A stretch of 64,000 bases of DNA, taken from positions 496,001 to 560,000 of the forward strand of contig NC_056752.1 in the NCBI RefSeq assembly GCF_018687715.1, in the 5' to 3' direction. The notes under the pieces were generated by a model. That model did not search any database and was not told where the DNA came from. It saw nothing but the letters and a program-made list of their open reading frames with translations. This document shows positions 44,919 to 57,781 of the stretch, in pieces (position 1 is the stretch's first letter; every line of letters starts with the position of its first letter). Source of the stretch: Carya illinoinensis. Taxonomy: Eukaryota > Streptophyta > Magnoliopsida > Fagales > Juglandaceae. The translations under genes and the position numbers were made by a program.

Positions 44919-46850
44919 ATGTTCGGTCGAAGCAGGTTCCTCTCTCTTCCCATGGTAATTGGAGCTGTCATGTAAGTTCGCCTTCTCGTTTCTGTTTATC
45001 ATTTTCTCTAATTTCAGTTCAAAGTTTAAACCCTCTATATTCGTTTTTTTAGGGAGGGGGTGGCTTAACTTGATATCTGTATGCAAAAGCATGTTCACTA
45101 ATGCTTGGAAGACATTTTCCAGCTCGTGGGTTTTAATTTTCGAGAGCCCATCTTTGCGTTTGATTCTCTAATTTGTTTCGCTTGACTCTCATGGTACCAG
45201 TTCTGCAATTTACGTGCTCACCCACCGAATTTTGAACGCATGATTTCACTCCCTGTATAACATCATTTCAGATAGGTATCATTGAAGCTATCAATGATTA
45301 CAAATCGTTCCGAATAGGCTGCGCCCTTGTGGCTTGACTTCCAATAATTGTGGTAATGAATTAGCGTAATATAAACAACTGCGCCTCTCTTTCTGCCACT
45401 TATTTTAGATGTCATAATACCGCCATTTGAATATAAATCTTGGAGCCATCTGACCCTTTCTTGTGATATCAGAATCTCCTTCAACTAATCACTCTAGTGG
45501 TGAGACATTTCCTGCAAATTCATAGTGCTATATTGTGTACCACTGTCCGGGAGTATACAGGAATGAGTGTGAGGAAGTTGAAGTCCTATATTTTATGGTT
45601 TTCACACATGTAAGTGATTGCATTTGTGAAAGCTCTGACTGACCCCTAAAAGTTGAAGTCTCACCTTTTTGGCTTTCTCAACTCCATGGAATGATCGCTC
45701 TTAAATATCCTAACTCCTGCTTTGTGTGTTGTCCCCATTATCTTACCACAAATGCCTTCTCAAATATCATTTGGTTGACCCCTTGGTTGATATGGTTGTC
45801 ATCCAATCGAAATATACAATAATAATGAAGTATCTAGAATAACATCAACATCTTTTGGAAGAATAAGGATTAAGTGGCGTTCTAACATGTTACATTAATC
45901 AGTCATACTTTTGTTCAACTTTTACAGCTTCAAATGTGCATACTCTAATACAATATACCTGTAGATCTCTCTATTTTAAGTTGTAAGATATATGGAATCC
46001 TTCACACACCATTGACTTAGTTTCATATCAATGGAGTGTACAGAGGAATTGACGGACCATAGAAGCTGCTTGCATATATTTATAGTGCTTTTAACCAAAC
46101 AACTCAATTATACAATAAGAAATCACTCCACAGAACATATTCATGGAGTAGAGGGAAGCATAGCCTCTGAAAGGGGTACACTCTATTTTTTTTTTACCTA
46201 TTTTTGGCTTCAATATGGTTTTTCTGTTACACTTGTGTCACCAGTAGACTATATCTCTTCTGCATTGACTGCAAAAGAACTATTGCCTTCTCTGTTCTTT
46301 TTGTTTTAACGTGTCCATGAGAGGGGCAGTTGCTGTCTGCATTTTTTATGAGATTTTCTGCAAGCCTGCTAAAGTATGAACACGTTATTGCATTTCTTGA
46401 CAGCTTCTACACGTCTTAAGCTAAGTGTTGGTTAAAATGTTGTGGCGGACAAAAAAGTTATAACATTTCAGTTTTCTGGCAAAGATGTCTTAGATCACAG
46501 TTGGATAGTAGTGCTGATTCATATTCGTGTCTTCCACAATGCAATACTAGAAATCTGTGGAAGCTAGGTTGCTGTTAGTGTGCCTTAGGTAGGCTACCTC
46601 TTAAGATTTGCTCTGGCTTTACCCCTGTAGCCTGATGGAATCTGACTGAAAAAGTTTTGTACTGTATAAACTGTTTTGATTATCTACTAATATGTTCTCA
46701 TCAAAGCTGTGTGAATGCTGATATGGGATCTGCAGAATTGGAGTTGTTTCTGGAAAGGCAATATTTGGACCTCCACTTGATGAATACTGGAAAAAGAAGC
46801 TTAAGGAGGAGGCAGCAGCTGCGAAGGAGACTGATGAAAGATCAAGTTAG
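44919..46850 (+). CDS. Small conserved-looking membrane protein, two exons, 55 aa
   Basis: Exon 1 (44919-44971) reads MFGRSRFLSLPMVIGAV and ends at a perfect donor GTAAGT. Exon 2 (46736-46850) follows a TCTGCAG acceptor and ends IFGPPLDEYWKKKLKEEAAAAKETDERSS. The phase matches (53 + 115 nt = 56 codons with stop). Residues about 9-26 form one hydrophobic segment after a basic N-terminus (possible mitochondrial or membrane anchor), followed by a highly charged lysine/glutamate helix. This gene is too small and too split to show as an open frame. I do not assign a named family; the FGPPLDEYWKKK stretch looks conserved-protein-like and the splice fit is unlikely by chance. The 1.76-kb intron holds no recognised element. 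Confidence 0.72.
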
Positions 46851-47464
46851 CATCATGGTGAAGCTTCTCATTTTTCGTCATCTCATAAAGATTCAAAGTC
46901 AGGGCTCACTTTTCCAGCTTTCTTTTTAAGGAGGCTTAAGCGGAATCGTATGTTTGCTACCCTTGATTTTTTATTTTTTATTTTTATTTTGAGAAATTGG
47001 AACGCGGCAAAGCCATTTTCATAGGGTCCCAGAATACTTGTGGAATTGTGGAAAGGTAAAGCGAGTAATTCCCGACTTTCTGGATAAAATACACAAGTTT
47101 TGTATTTTGCTCAATTTTTTATTTTTATTTATTTATTTTTTATCTGCAATGAACACTAGTAGAAATTCGAATATCTCATCCAAATTATGCCATTCACCTT
47201 CGGAAATTTGATTTATACTCTGCAATTCCTTACCATTGATTTCTCGCGGTGATGCTCACTGTTATATTTCAATCGGGTGGACTTTGCCATCGAAAACGCT
47301 GGTCCCACCTTTCCAGCAAGACCCAACATCATGTTTCAGCTAAATACGGTTTGTAAAGTCGAGAATAAAACCGACGTAAAATACATGCAATGTATGTATG
47401 TGCATACCAATGTTGGCCTTGATTAATTTGGAACAAGGTAAAACAATCCTTTTATTACCTAGAA

Positions 47465-47495
<31 letters not shown>

Positions 47496-47685
47496 GAAGA
47501 AGAAGAAAACGACGCGTTTTTCATTCGTTACTAGGTTAAGGATGGTAAAGAAGTGGGAAGGGAGCAGCGGTGGTACTCTTGCAAGTTTCCGATCATGAGA
47601 ATGCAAGGAAGATCAATACAAAATCGTGTAAAGGTTAGACCACCTTCGTTTCATGAAGTTACAAAACAATCATGTATAGAATAAC

Positions 47686-47718
<33 letters not shown>

Positions 47719-48059
47719 GGAGATCTAAAGAACTCAAAACATTTCCTTGTTAGATATATATAAAGGAACCTAGCTAGCTTGGGCCAGTTTCGTCCAAACC
47801 ATTTTGTTTCTTACTAACAAGAGAATCGAAGCAGGATTAGCGATCTTACAAAATTTTGATCTTTATATCTGGGTGTTATGATCAATATTTATGCCTCAAC
47901 GTACGTGCGCTTGCTAGATCGACATGGTGATTACTGATAATATGGAATTTACATCTCTAATAAGAGGACGACACGTATGCAGCCTAACATAATAAGCATA
48001 GAATCAATTACATTACAAAAATACAATTGACAATTCTCTCCCCACTCTCTCTCACTTAG
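46851..48059. other. 3' flank of the small gene; no gene seen
   Basis: T-rich stretches near 46965 and 47120, an A-run of 27-29 bases at 47467-47495 and an AT run at 47688-47718. No coding sequence could be supported. Confidence 0.6.
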
Positions 48060-48130
48060 GCCAAGTTTAGATTTTGAAATGAAATGAGATGAGATAAAAT
48101 ACTTCGCGAATCAAAACGGGACCTTAGTCG
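48060..48130. repeat. GATGAG-type MITE fragment
   Basis: GGCCAAGTTTAGATTTTGAAATGAAATG then AGATGAGAT, ending ..AAAACGGGACCTTAG: short inverted-type ends (AGGCC...GGACCT) around an A/T-rich core of about 70 bp, related to the fragment at 43588-43640. Confidence 0.5.
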
Positions 48131-48147
48131 TGCCCTCTCTCTCTCCC

Positions 48148-48149
<2 letters not shown>

Positions 48150-48203
<54 letters not shown>
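48150..48203. repeat. (CT)n microsatellite
   Basis: About 27 CT units, extended by C-rich pyrimidine sequence to 48260 on the same strand. Confidence 0.97.
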
Positions 48204-48206
<3 letters not shown>

Positions 48207-48444
48207 TGAGTCAAAACTTAGATTTTGTCCCCCCTCTCTCTAATCTCCCCCCTCTCCTCACAACAGTGACTTCAATGTCTTGTGCCTCCAAACTAGTTAC
48301 ATGCATGAAATGATTACAACCCACTGTAATCTCTCAAACACATGAAATTTCCCACAAATCACTTGTAATCATAAATCATCAACCATTTGAAGTAAATTCC
48401 CATCATGCTTGCCAAATATCAAGATGATCCAAAGTTGGGGAGAT

Positions 48445-48732
48445 GGGGGGGGGGGGGGGGGGGGAAATCTCACCTAAACAATGTTTGAGACTATATTCTT
48501 CTCATATTTTAAATATGCTAAATATATGAGTTTCAAATGGGAAAGTGAATGGTACCAGTTGAGGTGAAACTCTCATGGCTCCAAAGAGCTTCACAGATAT
48601 CTATTGACATGTTTAGGGAAGAGATAGCAACTATGGGGAAGAATGGGAGAATTGAGGGGGCAAAAAGGGAGAGAGAGATGGGCTTCAGGAGAAAGAGAGA
48701 GCGACTGGGGGTTTTGGGGGGGGGGGGGGGGG
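48445..48732. repeat. Two poly-G runs 250 bp apart
   Basis: G20 at 48445-48464 and G17 at 48716-48732 (one strand), separated by purine-rich sequence with GAGAGAGA. Together with the CT tract this gives 600 bp of strand-asymmetric homopurine/homopyrimidine DNA. Confidence 0.95.
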
Positions 48733-49805
48733 TGTTGGACAAGTCCATATGTAAGATTATTTCCTAAAGTCGATTGTACTATGAATAACAAATATCACTT
48801 TCGTGTCAACTTCTTATTGAAGGGTGTAAAATCAAACTTCACACCATATCTAGTTTGAAGGATTTCTAATCAGAATTATTAGCTATTTATGGGTTGTATT
48901 CATATCATAATGAACATATCAAGAAGAAAAAATTTATTTGAAAGCCAGTTTTCTTAAGCACACCACACACCTATTTACGTGGCAAATCGGGTCTACTTGA
49001 AAATGTATATTGGTTCTTTGAAGGAAGACTTCAAGTTTGAAATGAAATCCTCTCTTCTCAAGTCTCCCTTCAATTGAATAATGAAATCAAGTTCTTCCCC
49101 TTCGCTTCTCTCTCTACCCCGTTGCTTCTCCCATTTATCTTATACATCTGTTCTCAGTTGCATAAAGAAATCAAGTTCTTTCCCATTCACTTCTTTCTCT
49201 ACTCTGTCGCTTCCCCCATTTATCATCTGCACCTGTTTCATGTCCTATTCTAATTATTTTTTTTGTTCTTGAGTATGGAAAGGGACAACTTTTTCTTGTT
49301 TATCTCATGGAGCTCTGGTCAGCTTGCATCAGGCAGAATTAAGAAGCACTCGAAGAGAATCAGCACTTATAATCTGTGATATGGGTTTCGTCAGCTTTCT
49401 TGCATGAATTTTTTTTAATTGAGGAACAGTTGTGAAGGAGAAACTCTCACAAGCAAGGTGCTGATTAGGAAAAGAAACTCTAACTCTCTAGAAATTTTCC
49501 CAGCACAAACAAAGAAACTCTCACACCTCTATAGAAAAGAGAATAAACTCTTACGAGGAGAAGTCTCCCTCACTTGTCGTTGGATTCTCATCGTATCAGA
49601 GGAGATTTGGGATTTGGTTAGTTTTTAGTTGCAGGGGTGATTAAATTAAAAACAAAAATAGACGTTGGCAACCACTTAAGAGATGTGCGGTGTATGAGGC
49701 CTCGACATAGCATAACTCATATATAAGAAGTAGCATTCTATCAGCACTGCTAAAACTTACACAAATGAATAAAATATATTTAGAAATGACATTTAATATG
49801 CAGAG
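48733..49805. other. Pyrimidine-rich intergenic DNA with a 62-bp duplication
   Basis: A CAAGTTCTT(C/T)CCC..TTC.CTTCT.TCTCTAC unit at 49088-49150 is repeated at 49168-49231. Short serine/leucine-rich open frames come from this. No gene supported. Confidence 0.55.
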
Positions 49806-49809
49806 AAGT

Positions 49810-50273
49810 AAGGGTGTAATCGGTCAAGTTTGATCCGGGTTTAGACATATTTTATAACTAAATCAGTATACAACGGTTTTGAGAATTGGAGAACCAATAC
49901 CAAAGCGATTCATCACCAAATCTGAAACTTTCAATTTTACCGGTTTGGTTCAATTTTCTCAATGTAGTGGTGTTTAATTTATTTTCATACTATAGTGTTA
50001 ATTCCAAGTTGTAATACTAGTATCTAACTTATTTATAATATAATGGTTACATATACAAAAACTATTAGTTTATTTATATTATAGTATACGTATATTATTA
50101 TAGAATAATTAACATATACCAGTATAGTATTGAATTTAACTATACTACTATAACCTATATAAATTAGACTATACAATTTTTATACGAGTATGTATGATCA
50201 AATGTGTAGTAATGTATTCATAAAAAAGAATATATATTACAATTTATTATGCCATAAAATCATGTATCTATCC

Positions 50274-50310
<37 letters not shown>

Positions 50311-50570
50311 AAATTAGGTTTATATTAATAACAGAATATCATTAATGTTTATGTTTAAGATTAATATTTTATGTTCTTAGATTAGTATACATGAATAATA
50401 AGATATAAAATTTTCATTTCATATTAATTAACAATTTAGTATATAATATATATATTATAATATAAAAATTTGTATATAATAAAAAAAATAACATATTTAT
50501 GTATAAGTTGGTTTGGTTCGAACCGGTGTTCAAAAAAAAAAAAAATTGGACTGGACCTGTCTAACTGTGT
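49810..50570. repeat. Probable non-autonomous hAT-like remnant
   Basis: Starts near GTAAGGGTGTAATCGGTC and ends near GGTTTGGTTCGAACCGGTG, with an AT-only centre including (TA)n at 50279-50308. The layout mirrors the element at 38017-39921 (GGGTG..CCGG ends, AT core), but no target duplication could be seen. Confidence 0.45.
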
Positions 50571-51530
50571 GTTGGTGGCAAGCTAGCTTTGGGCAAGCTT
50601 GTTTGTTGTGTGCATGGTCAAGGAGCTCATTCATACGGTACATGCACGGTGAGTGCATTTTTACGTGCATTGTGCATGTCGCATGTGTGTAGGGCAACAC
50701 TAACTAAGAAGGGGCAGGTAAGAGGTTGCCCCTATGTGTGGCCACCCTTAAGCTATTGCATGTACTGTTGAGGGTGGTGAGGACCAACACTTGGGGTGAG
50801 AAATACCACTTAATCTTGGTGGCGATGAACACCACAAGGTGGTGTGGAGCACCACTCAATCTCAGTGGCAATGAACACCACACAGACTCTTCTTGGAGTT
50901 GAGGGAACCACATCTACAACAGAAACCGCTGACGACATGAGTGGTGGCCGTCGATAGCCTTTTTGGCTCGTGGTCAGCTGGTGAAGTGGTCACCGTTTGT
51001 GCGTCAATCTCTTACGCACGGTGCTCATCGCCTTTGTGTTTGGGGACCATTACGAGGGTGACAACAAATACCGTCGATCCACGTGGTTGCTGTTGGCACA
51101 TTCCCTAGTCTCTGGCTACCCTAAGCCTCCCAGGTGCATGGTGAGGTGCATCCACCTATTGCATTGTGCATGGCCTCCATGGTCGGAGATCAGCATAGTG
51201 AGGACCAAGAACACCAGCAATCCATGTAGTGGCTATCGATGCCTTTGTTGGGCCCACGACGGGTGGGCAAGGAGGGTCTCGAGTGCATGCAACCATGCCT
51301 CCATTATGCATGGCACTATGCACTTACGTGCACAATATTCTCACGGGATATGTCGACCGTGTACCTGCATGTACAGTGTTCCCATGGGATTTGTGTTGGA
51401 TGGACTGTGCACTTACGTGCACAGTGTCCCTATCCTACTCCCATTGAAAGGGAGGATAGAAATATCCTTAGTCCACGAGGATGATTTGGGCATTGATACG
51501 ATACTATTTGTGTTCATCGATAAAATAAAA
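50571..51530. other. GC-richer intergenic DNA with ACGTGCA repeats
   Basis: Several copies of TACGTGCA and of a GTGCA..CACTTACGTGCACA unit (51316-51332 and 51410-51426, about 95 bp apart). Two ACCACTTAATCTTGGTGGC / ACCACTCAATCTCAGTGGC units sit at 50806-50824 and 50850-50868. An open frame of 179 codons (50997-51536) lacks any family signature and probably reflects the higher GC content. Confidence 0.5.
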
Positions 51531-52442
51531 AAATAAAATAAAATAAAAATAGAGAGACATAGAGATTTACATAGTTTGGCATAAAAGCCTACGTCTATGG
51601 GGTGTTTGGCGGTGAAATCCACTATGATGGGTGATTTTAAAATCTCTTATGGCCTAACATATTTCACAATACAGTAGAAGAATTTTAGATTTCAGGAGGT
51701 CAAAGTTTATGCCTCCCTTGATAGAAGATCCTTTAGAGTCGTTGTGCGTGATGAAGTCTATACATAGGAAGCTTTTGTAGATTTGTGAACATCTCCTCTT
51801 TATATAGAGACCTATTTTCTTATAGTATTTGAGTCAAACTTGCCTTATGAACTCTTTTCATTTTAGGAGTTTGAGTCAACTTGCCTTATCTCTTATCGGT
51901 TTGATCTCAGGGTTAGATTCTTGACATTATCACTTTCCTTATTTTTAAGGATGGGCTGGATCCCATCAATTTTATCCCAACACATTGATTCAGTCCGACG
52001 CACCAATTTTCCAATTTTGATTTAACTCCTATAGAGAAGAGTGTTTGGTTATTTAGTAAAAATTAACATATGGCCGACGCAAAGGTAATGGCACTTAGCC
52101 CCACCCTATATAAGGCCCCAAAAAATAAAAGTGTAATATTTTTTATTTTGATTTTTTTAGAAAAAATATAAAAATCATTTCATTAATACTAGAAATATTT
52201 TATATTTTCAAATAAATCTTTTAAAGATACTATGGTTTTTGACCTAGAGTTAGATTTTTACTTCATTGTGAGGATTGAGAGACTCCATGAAGGAGTAGAG
52301 TTCAATGAGGAGTGAGGAGAAACTCCAGAGAGAGGAAAATTTACTTCTTACTTTACTGAAAAATTAAAATCTCTCTCTCGAAGTGTCCATCTACTCTCAA
52401 ATGTGATGTTCAAATTGTTATTGATGCTATTGATAATGAAGC
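51531..52442. other. Repeat-derived flank of the gypsy element
   Basis: (AAAAT)n at 51524-51548, then a block with TTTACATAGTTTGGCATAAAAGCCTACG, a sequence type that recurs in plant repeats. A fragment of the 43783-44249 repeat family follows at about 52075-52235. No gene. Confidence 0.5.
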
Positions 52443-52972
52443 TGTTATGTGTGGATCTAGTTAAAGAATACAAAGGGCAACAACAGAAGAAAGGAAGGGG
52501 CAGCGATAGAAGGAATCAAGCAGCAACGGTATTAACAACCACTGCAATATGATACGTTGCAAGCTTCAATGAAATGGTGCGCAGAGTAGGAATGGAGTTT
52601 GGCCTTGTGATAGATTTTGTGTTAATGAAACGATTCGTTTTGATTGGATTTTGGGTTTTAAGAGGCTTAGCTTGTATGACAGCGTTTTGGTTCTTGATGT
52701 AAAGGGAAATGTTAGTTGTTTATGTTAGATTGTAGTATAAAAAGAGAACCCTTGTAAGTCAGAGGGCATCAATGAATTTGGTTTAAGTCTGATTGTAAAG
52801 AGCTTCGAGATTGTTCGAAATCTCTTCAAAGAATTGGTGTACGTTCTTGGTTCATCTTCTTGTTCTTAGTTCTGGATAGTTCTTCTGCATTCTTGCATTT
52901 ATCTGTGCATTCTACTTTGGTTCTTAATTCTTGTTCATCCATATCAGAGAAGCAGCAAGGGGGTACATGACA
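52443..52972 (+). repeat. 5' LTR of the gypsy element
   Basis: 530 bp from TGTTATGTGTGGATC to GGGGGTACATGACA. TATAAAAAGAG at about 52735-52746 is the likely promoter. Followed by ATTGGTGTCATAGTAG, a degraded Met-tRNA primer-binding site. Confidence 0.9.
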
Positions 52973-53339
52973 ATTGGTGTCATAGTAGTAGCCGATCCTT
53001 TCAAGAAAGGTTCTGATGGCAGAGGGTACATGTGGAGCACTGAAAGGTCAGCAAGAAGGGTCTTAGAAACATCAAAAAGTGGTGCACAAATAGTTGGAGC
53101 ATCATCAGCATACGATTGTTGGGATAATTGAGAGGTCAGATCAAGTTTCAGATATGTTAAGATCAACTGTTGAAATTGTGAATGTAATTTCTCGAACGAT
53201 AGGGAGGCGTCTAGAGTTAGAGATATTGATTCTAGAACTCATGAAGATATATAGGTGTGTTTTTCAGAGGAATTTTAGATTGGATTTTTCCCATTTTAGT
53301 GGTACTAATCTAGCTGGTTGGATTTTTTAAGCCAGTTAA

Positions 53340-54415
53340 TACTTTGATTGCTTTCATTATAAACTAATGGTGGCTTCGCACAATATGGAGGGAGAGGCAT
53401 TGGTTTGATACCAAAATGCCCTGGATGCTGGGCAATTTAATTCTTGGGAGTCACTAGTTGTGGCAATGCAAGGTAGATTTGGGTCATAAGCATTTGATGA
53501 CCCAATGGAGGCTTTGACTAGATTAAGACTGATTACTTCAATTGGTTTATATACAACTCAATTTGAGGCCTTGTCCAATAGGTTGAAAGGCTTGTCTGAA
53601 AGACATAAAATGAATTGTTTTATCAGTGGATTAAAAGATGAAATAAGAATTTTTGTAAAAATGTTTAATCCATTGACTATGGGGGCTGCCTTTGGTTTGG
53701 CAAAATTGTAAGAAGAGTATCTCTTGTCTTCAAGAAAATCTTGGAGGCAAAATAGCCATTATGCTGAAAAATGGCCAATAGACAACGTAGGTCTTAGTGA
53801 TCTAACTGATAGAAGTCAAAAGAATTTTCTTCCTTTGAAGAAGGCGAATTCTTCTCAGATGGATGAGAAGAGGAAAAAGTGTTTGTGTTATTATTGTGAG
53901 GAAAAATGGAACCCAAATCATGTTTGTAAAAAACCTAAAGTTTATGTCATCTAAGCTGATTCTGATGTCTTACCTATTGCTGTGTATTCAAGATGAAGGA
54001 CCTGGTCCTGCAGATGCTGATACATTAGAAGTGTCTGTTAATGCAATTTTTGGCTCTTAGTGAGAGTGCTATGAGACTGCATGTTGTGTGGGATCTTGTG
54101 CTGTTGAAATTTTGGTAGATTCGGAAAGCACACATAATTTTGTGGATCAGTTAATAGTGCAAGGGACTAAATTGTTTGTTCATAAGGGATCCAGTTTGCA
54201 AGTTAGAGTAGCCAATGGTGAGAAGCTTTTGAGTCGTGGCAATGGAGTGGAGGTCTTTAAGATTCAATGATCAAGATTCTCTACGCCCTTCAATGTGTTA
54301 ACATTGGGAGGATGTGATGTAGTCCTTGGGGTGCAATGGTTAAAAACATTAGGCTCTATTACTTGAAACTTTGTTGATATGTCTATGAGTTTCGAGTGGG
54401 GTGGTCAGTTGGTGA
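53340..54415 (+). pseudogene. gag, zinc knuckle and protease remnants of the gypsy element
   Basis: Retrotrans_gag block (ALSNRLKGLSERHKMNCFISGLKDEIR, 53560-53645), a knuckle CYYCEEKWNPNHVC (53886-53927) with the spacing usual in chromoviruses, and an aspartic protease stretch (VEILVDSESTHNFVD, 54102-54150) whose usual glycine after DS is glutamate, so the active-site triad is broken. Several stops and frameshifts. The protease C-terminal half is separated from RT by the MITE at 54416-54590. Confidence 0.87.
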
Positions 54416-54590
54416 CAGGGGCGCAACTACTAATGCCAAAGCCCCCCCAAAAATTTACAAAATTTGAGGAAAATTATAATTTGAAAGGTGTTTTTGTAAA
54501 GTAGACTATATGAAAATTAGTATTTAGCCCCTCTTAAATTATTTTTTTGTAACTTGGCCCTCTAAACTAGATTTTCTTGTTCCGGCCCTA
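54416..54590. mobile_element. 175-bp MITE inserted in the gypsy element
   Basis: Starts CAGGGGCGCAACTA and ends TTCCGGCCCTA, with perfect 8-bp duplications GTTGGTGA at 54408-54415 and 54591-54598. An 8-bp duplication and AGGGGC-type ends indicate a hAT-class MITE. Confidence 0.88.
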
Positions 54591-54684
54591 GTTGGTGAAG
54601 TGGCAAGGCTTGAATTCTGCTAGTGTACATATGATGTCTAGTGTTAATGGTTTCAAGTCAGATTTTGTCAATAAACAAGCTTGA

Positions 54685-55665
<981 letters not shown>

Positions 55666-55689
55666 TTAAATTTTTTTGCTAGTGTCTTC

Positions 55690-56560
55690 AAGGTGCATGG
55701 CTTACCTTGATCTATAGTTTCTGACAGGGATACAATTTTCACTAGCTCTTTTTGGAAACAGCTGTTTCAATTGTAGGGTGTTTTCTTGGATTTTACTTCA
55801 TACCACTATCAATATGATGGACAAACAGAAGCATTAAATAAATGCTTAGAAGGGTATTTGAGATGTTATTACAGACAACAACCAAGAGAGTGGTCTTCAT
55901 GGCTAGCTATGGCTGAGTGGTGTTATAACACTACTCTAGATTCTCCCATTAAAGTAACTCTATTCGAGGCTCTTTGTGGTTATGACCCTCCTAAACTCAT
56001 TACTTACGTGCCTGGTAATTCCAATAATGATGTTGTAGACTAGCAGTTGAGGACAAGAAAAGAATTTCTGAGTTTATTGAGAGAAAATATGGAGAAGACA
56101 TAGCATCAAATGAAGTTCTTTACTGACAAAGGCAGAACAAAAAGATCTTTCTAGATGGGTGATTGGGTCTTCTTAAACTCCAGCCTTATAGGCAGAAAAC
56201 AGTGGCTAGGCGACGCAACATGAAACTAGCTCCAAGGTGTTACGGGCTATTTCAAGTTCTGCAAAAATTGGGGTCAGTGGCTTACAAATTGGACTTGCCA
56301 TCATCTTCCAAGATTCATCAAGTACTCCATGTTTCTTACTTGAAAAAGAAAGTTGGGTAGCATCTCACTCCTTTATCTACTTTACCTCCAACTGATGCTA
56401 AAGGCCACTTGCAACCTAAGCCACAACTAATACTTGATAGAAGAATGTATAAAAGAGGGAACCATGCTGTGACTGAGGTGTTTGCGAGTTGGGTGGGAAT
56501 TAAGGCAATTATATCCACATTTAGTGGGAACTGTATTGTAAGTGTGTGGATATGGTTGAA
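55690..56560 (+). pseudogene. Integrase C-terminal half and chromodomain remnant
   Basis: Starts abruptly within the integrase core at the second catalytic D block (SDRDTIFTS-like, 55720-55748) and the E block (DGQTEALNKCLE, 55809-55850); the first D and zinc domain are deleted. The GPY/F-like region ([25 protein letters not shown]) is followed by a partial chromodomain (ILDRRMYKRGNHAVTEVFASWVG, 56430-56500). Confidence 0.86.
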
Positions 56561-56594
56561 GGCCTTGTGGTCAAGTCTTTTAAGGAGAGGAGAA

Positions 56595-57094
56595 TGTTAT
56601 CTGTGGATCTGGTTGAAGAATACAAAGGGCGGTGGTAGAAGGAATCAAGCAGCAACGGTATTAACAACCATTGCAATACGGTGCGTTGCAGGCTTTAATG
56701 AAACTTTGCACAACGTAGGAGTGGAGTCTGGCCTTGCGATAGATTGTGTGTTAATAAAACGATTCGTTTTGATTGGGTTTTAAGAGACTTAGCTTATACG
56801 ATGGTGTTTTGGTTCTTGATGTAAAGGGAAATGTTAGTTGTTTTTGTTAGATTGTAGCATAAAAAGAGAACCTTATAAATCAGAGGGCATCGATGAATCT
56901 GGTTTAAGTCTGATTGTAAGGAGTTTTGAGATTGCTCGAAAATCTCTTCCAAGAATTGGTCTAGGTTCTTGGTTCATCTTCTTATTCTTAATTCTTGATA
57001 GTTCTTATTCATTTTTGCATTTGTTTGTGCATTCTACTTTGGTTCTTGGTTCTTGTTCATGCATATTAGAGAAGCAGCAAGGGGGTGCGTGACA
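56595..57094 (+). repeat. 3' LTR of the gypsy element
   Basis: 500 bp, preceded by the purine-rich AAGGAGAGGAGAA. It differs from the 5' LTR by small deletions (about 30 bp shorter). Confidence 0.9.
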
Positions 57095-57691
57095 AAAGCT
57101 CCTCATTTACACTATTTATTAACTCCAATAATAGATGATATTTGCCAAAACCTTCACCCACGTAAAGATTGGAGAGTAATTAAATTATATCGTTCTCAAA
57201 ACTAATGTGCACACTTAGTAATGTAGTGGGCAATGACAAATTTAATTTTGGTTGTATACCCCAACTTTCTAGTATTCCAAATTTTATCGTATATATAGAT
57301 AGTCATGGAAAGGATCCTCATTGGAACGATTTGTAATATGCTCTAATTTCTTAATATTAAGTATGCATGATTAGGGGAAAGAGAAAATCTTTTAAAGATC
57401 TTGCTAAATTAAGACATAAAATTTATAATGAGGCCTCAGTTTCAATTATTATATTAAATATAAATTCAAAAATTTTATTTAAAGATTTTATATAAAGTTT
57501 CATTTTATTGAAAATTGAAAAAAAATATTAAATATAATAATTTATATTTTATTATATTAGAATTAAAAATAATTAATATAGATTTTGCCCTTCACCTTAA
57601 TTTATATTAAGTTTTCCCTGAATCAATATATACTTCTAACGACGAATCATGATCAACAAATGGTACGAGGGTTGAGTTGGAAAAATTAATG
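57095..57691. other. Intergenic DNA with a partial repeat
   Basis: 57375-57615 is the right part of the repeat family at 43783-44249. No gene. Confidence 0.5.
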
Positions 57692-57781
57692 TTGACGTAC
57701 GTTCTTCCCACCTCAAGATCAGGAAATGGGCTGGGATTGACGTACGTTCTTCCCACCTCAAGATCTGGAAATGAGCTGGGA
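57692..57781. repeat. 45-bp tandem duplication with TGACGTACGTTC
   Basis: 57692-57736 and 57737-57781 are near identical. Each carries TGACGTACG, an ACGT-core element, and lies about 620 bp upstream of the ACR TATA box, so it may be a duplicated upstream cis-element. Confidence 0.85.

Noticed and set aside
50997..51536. 179-codon open frame
   Set aside because: Low-complexity, repeats inside, no homologous motif, no splice or promoter context.
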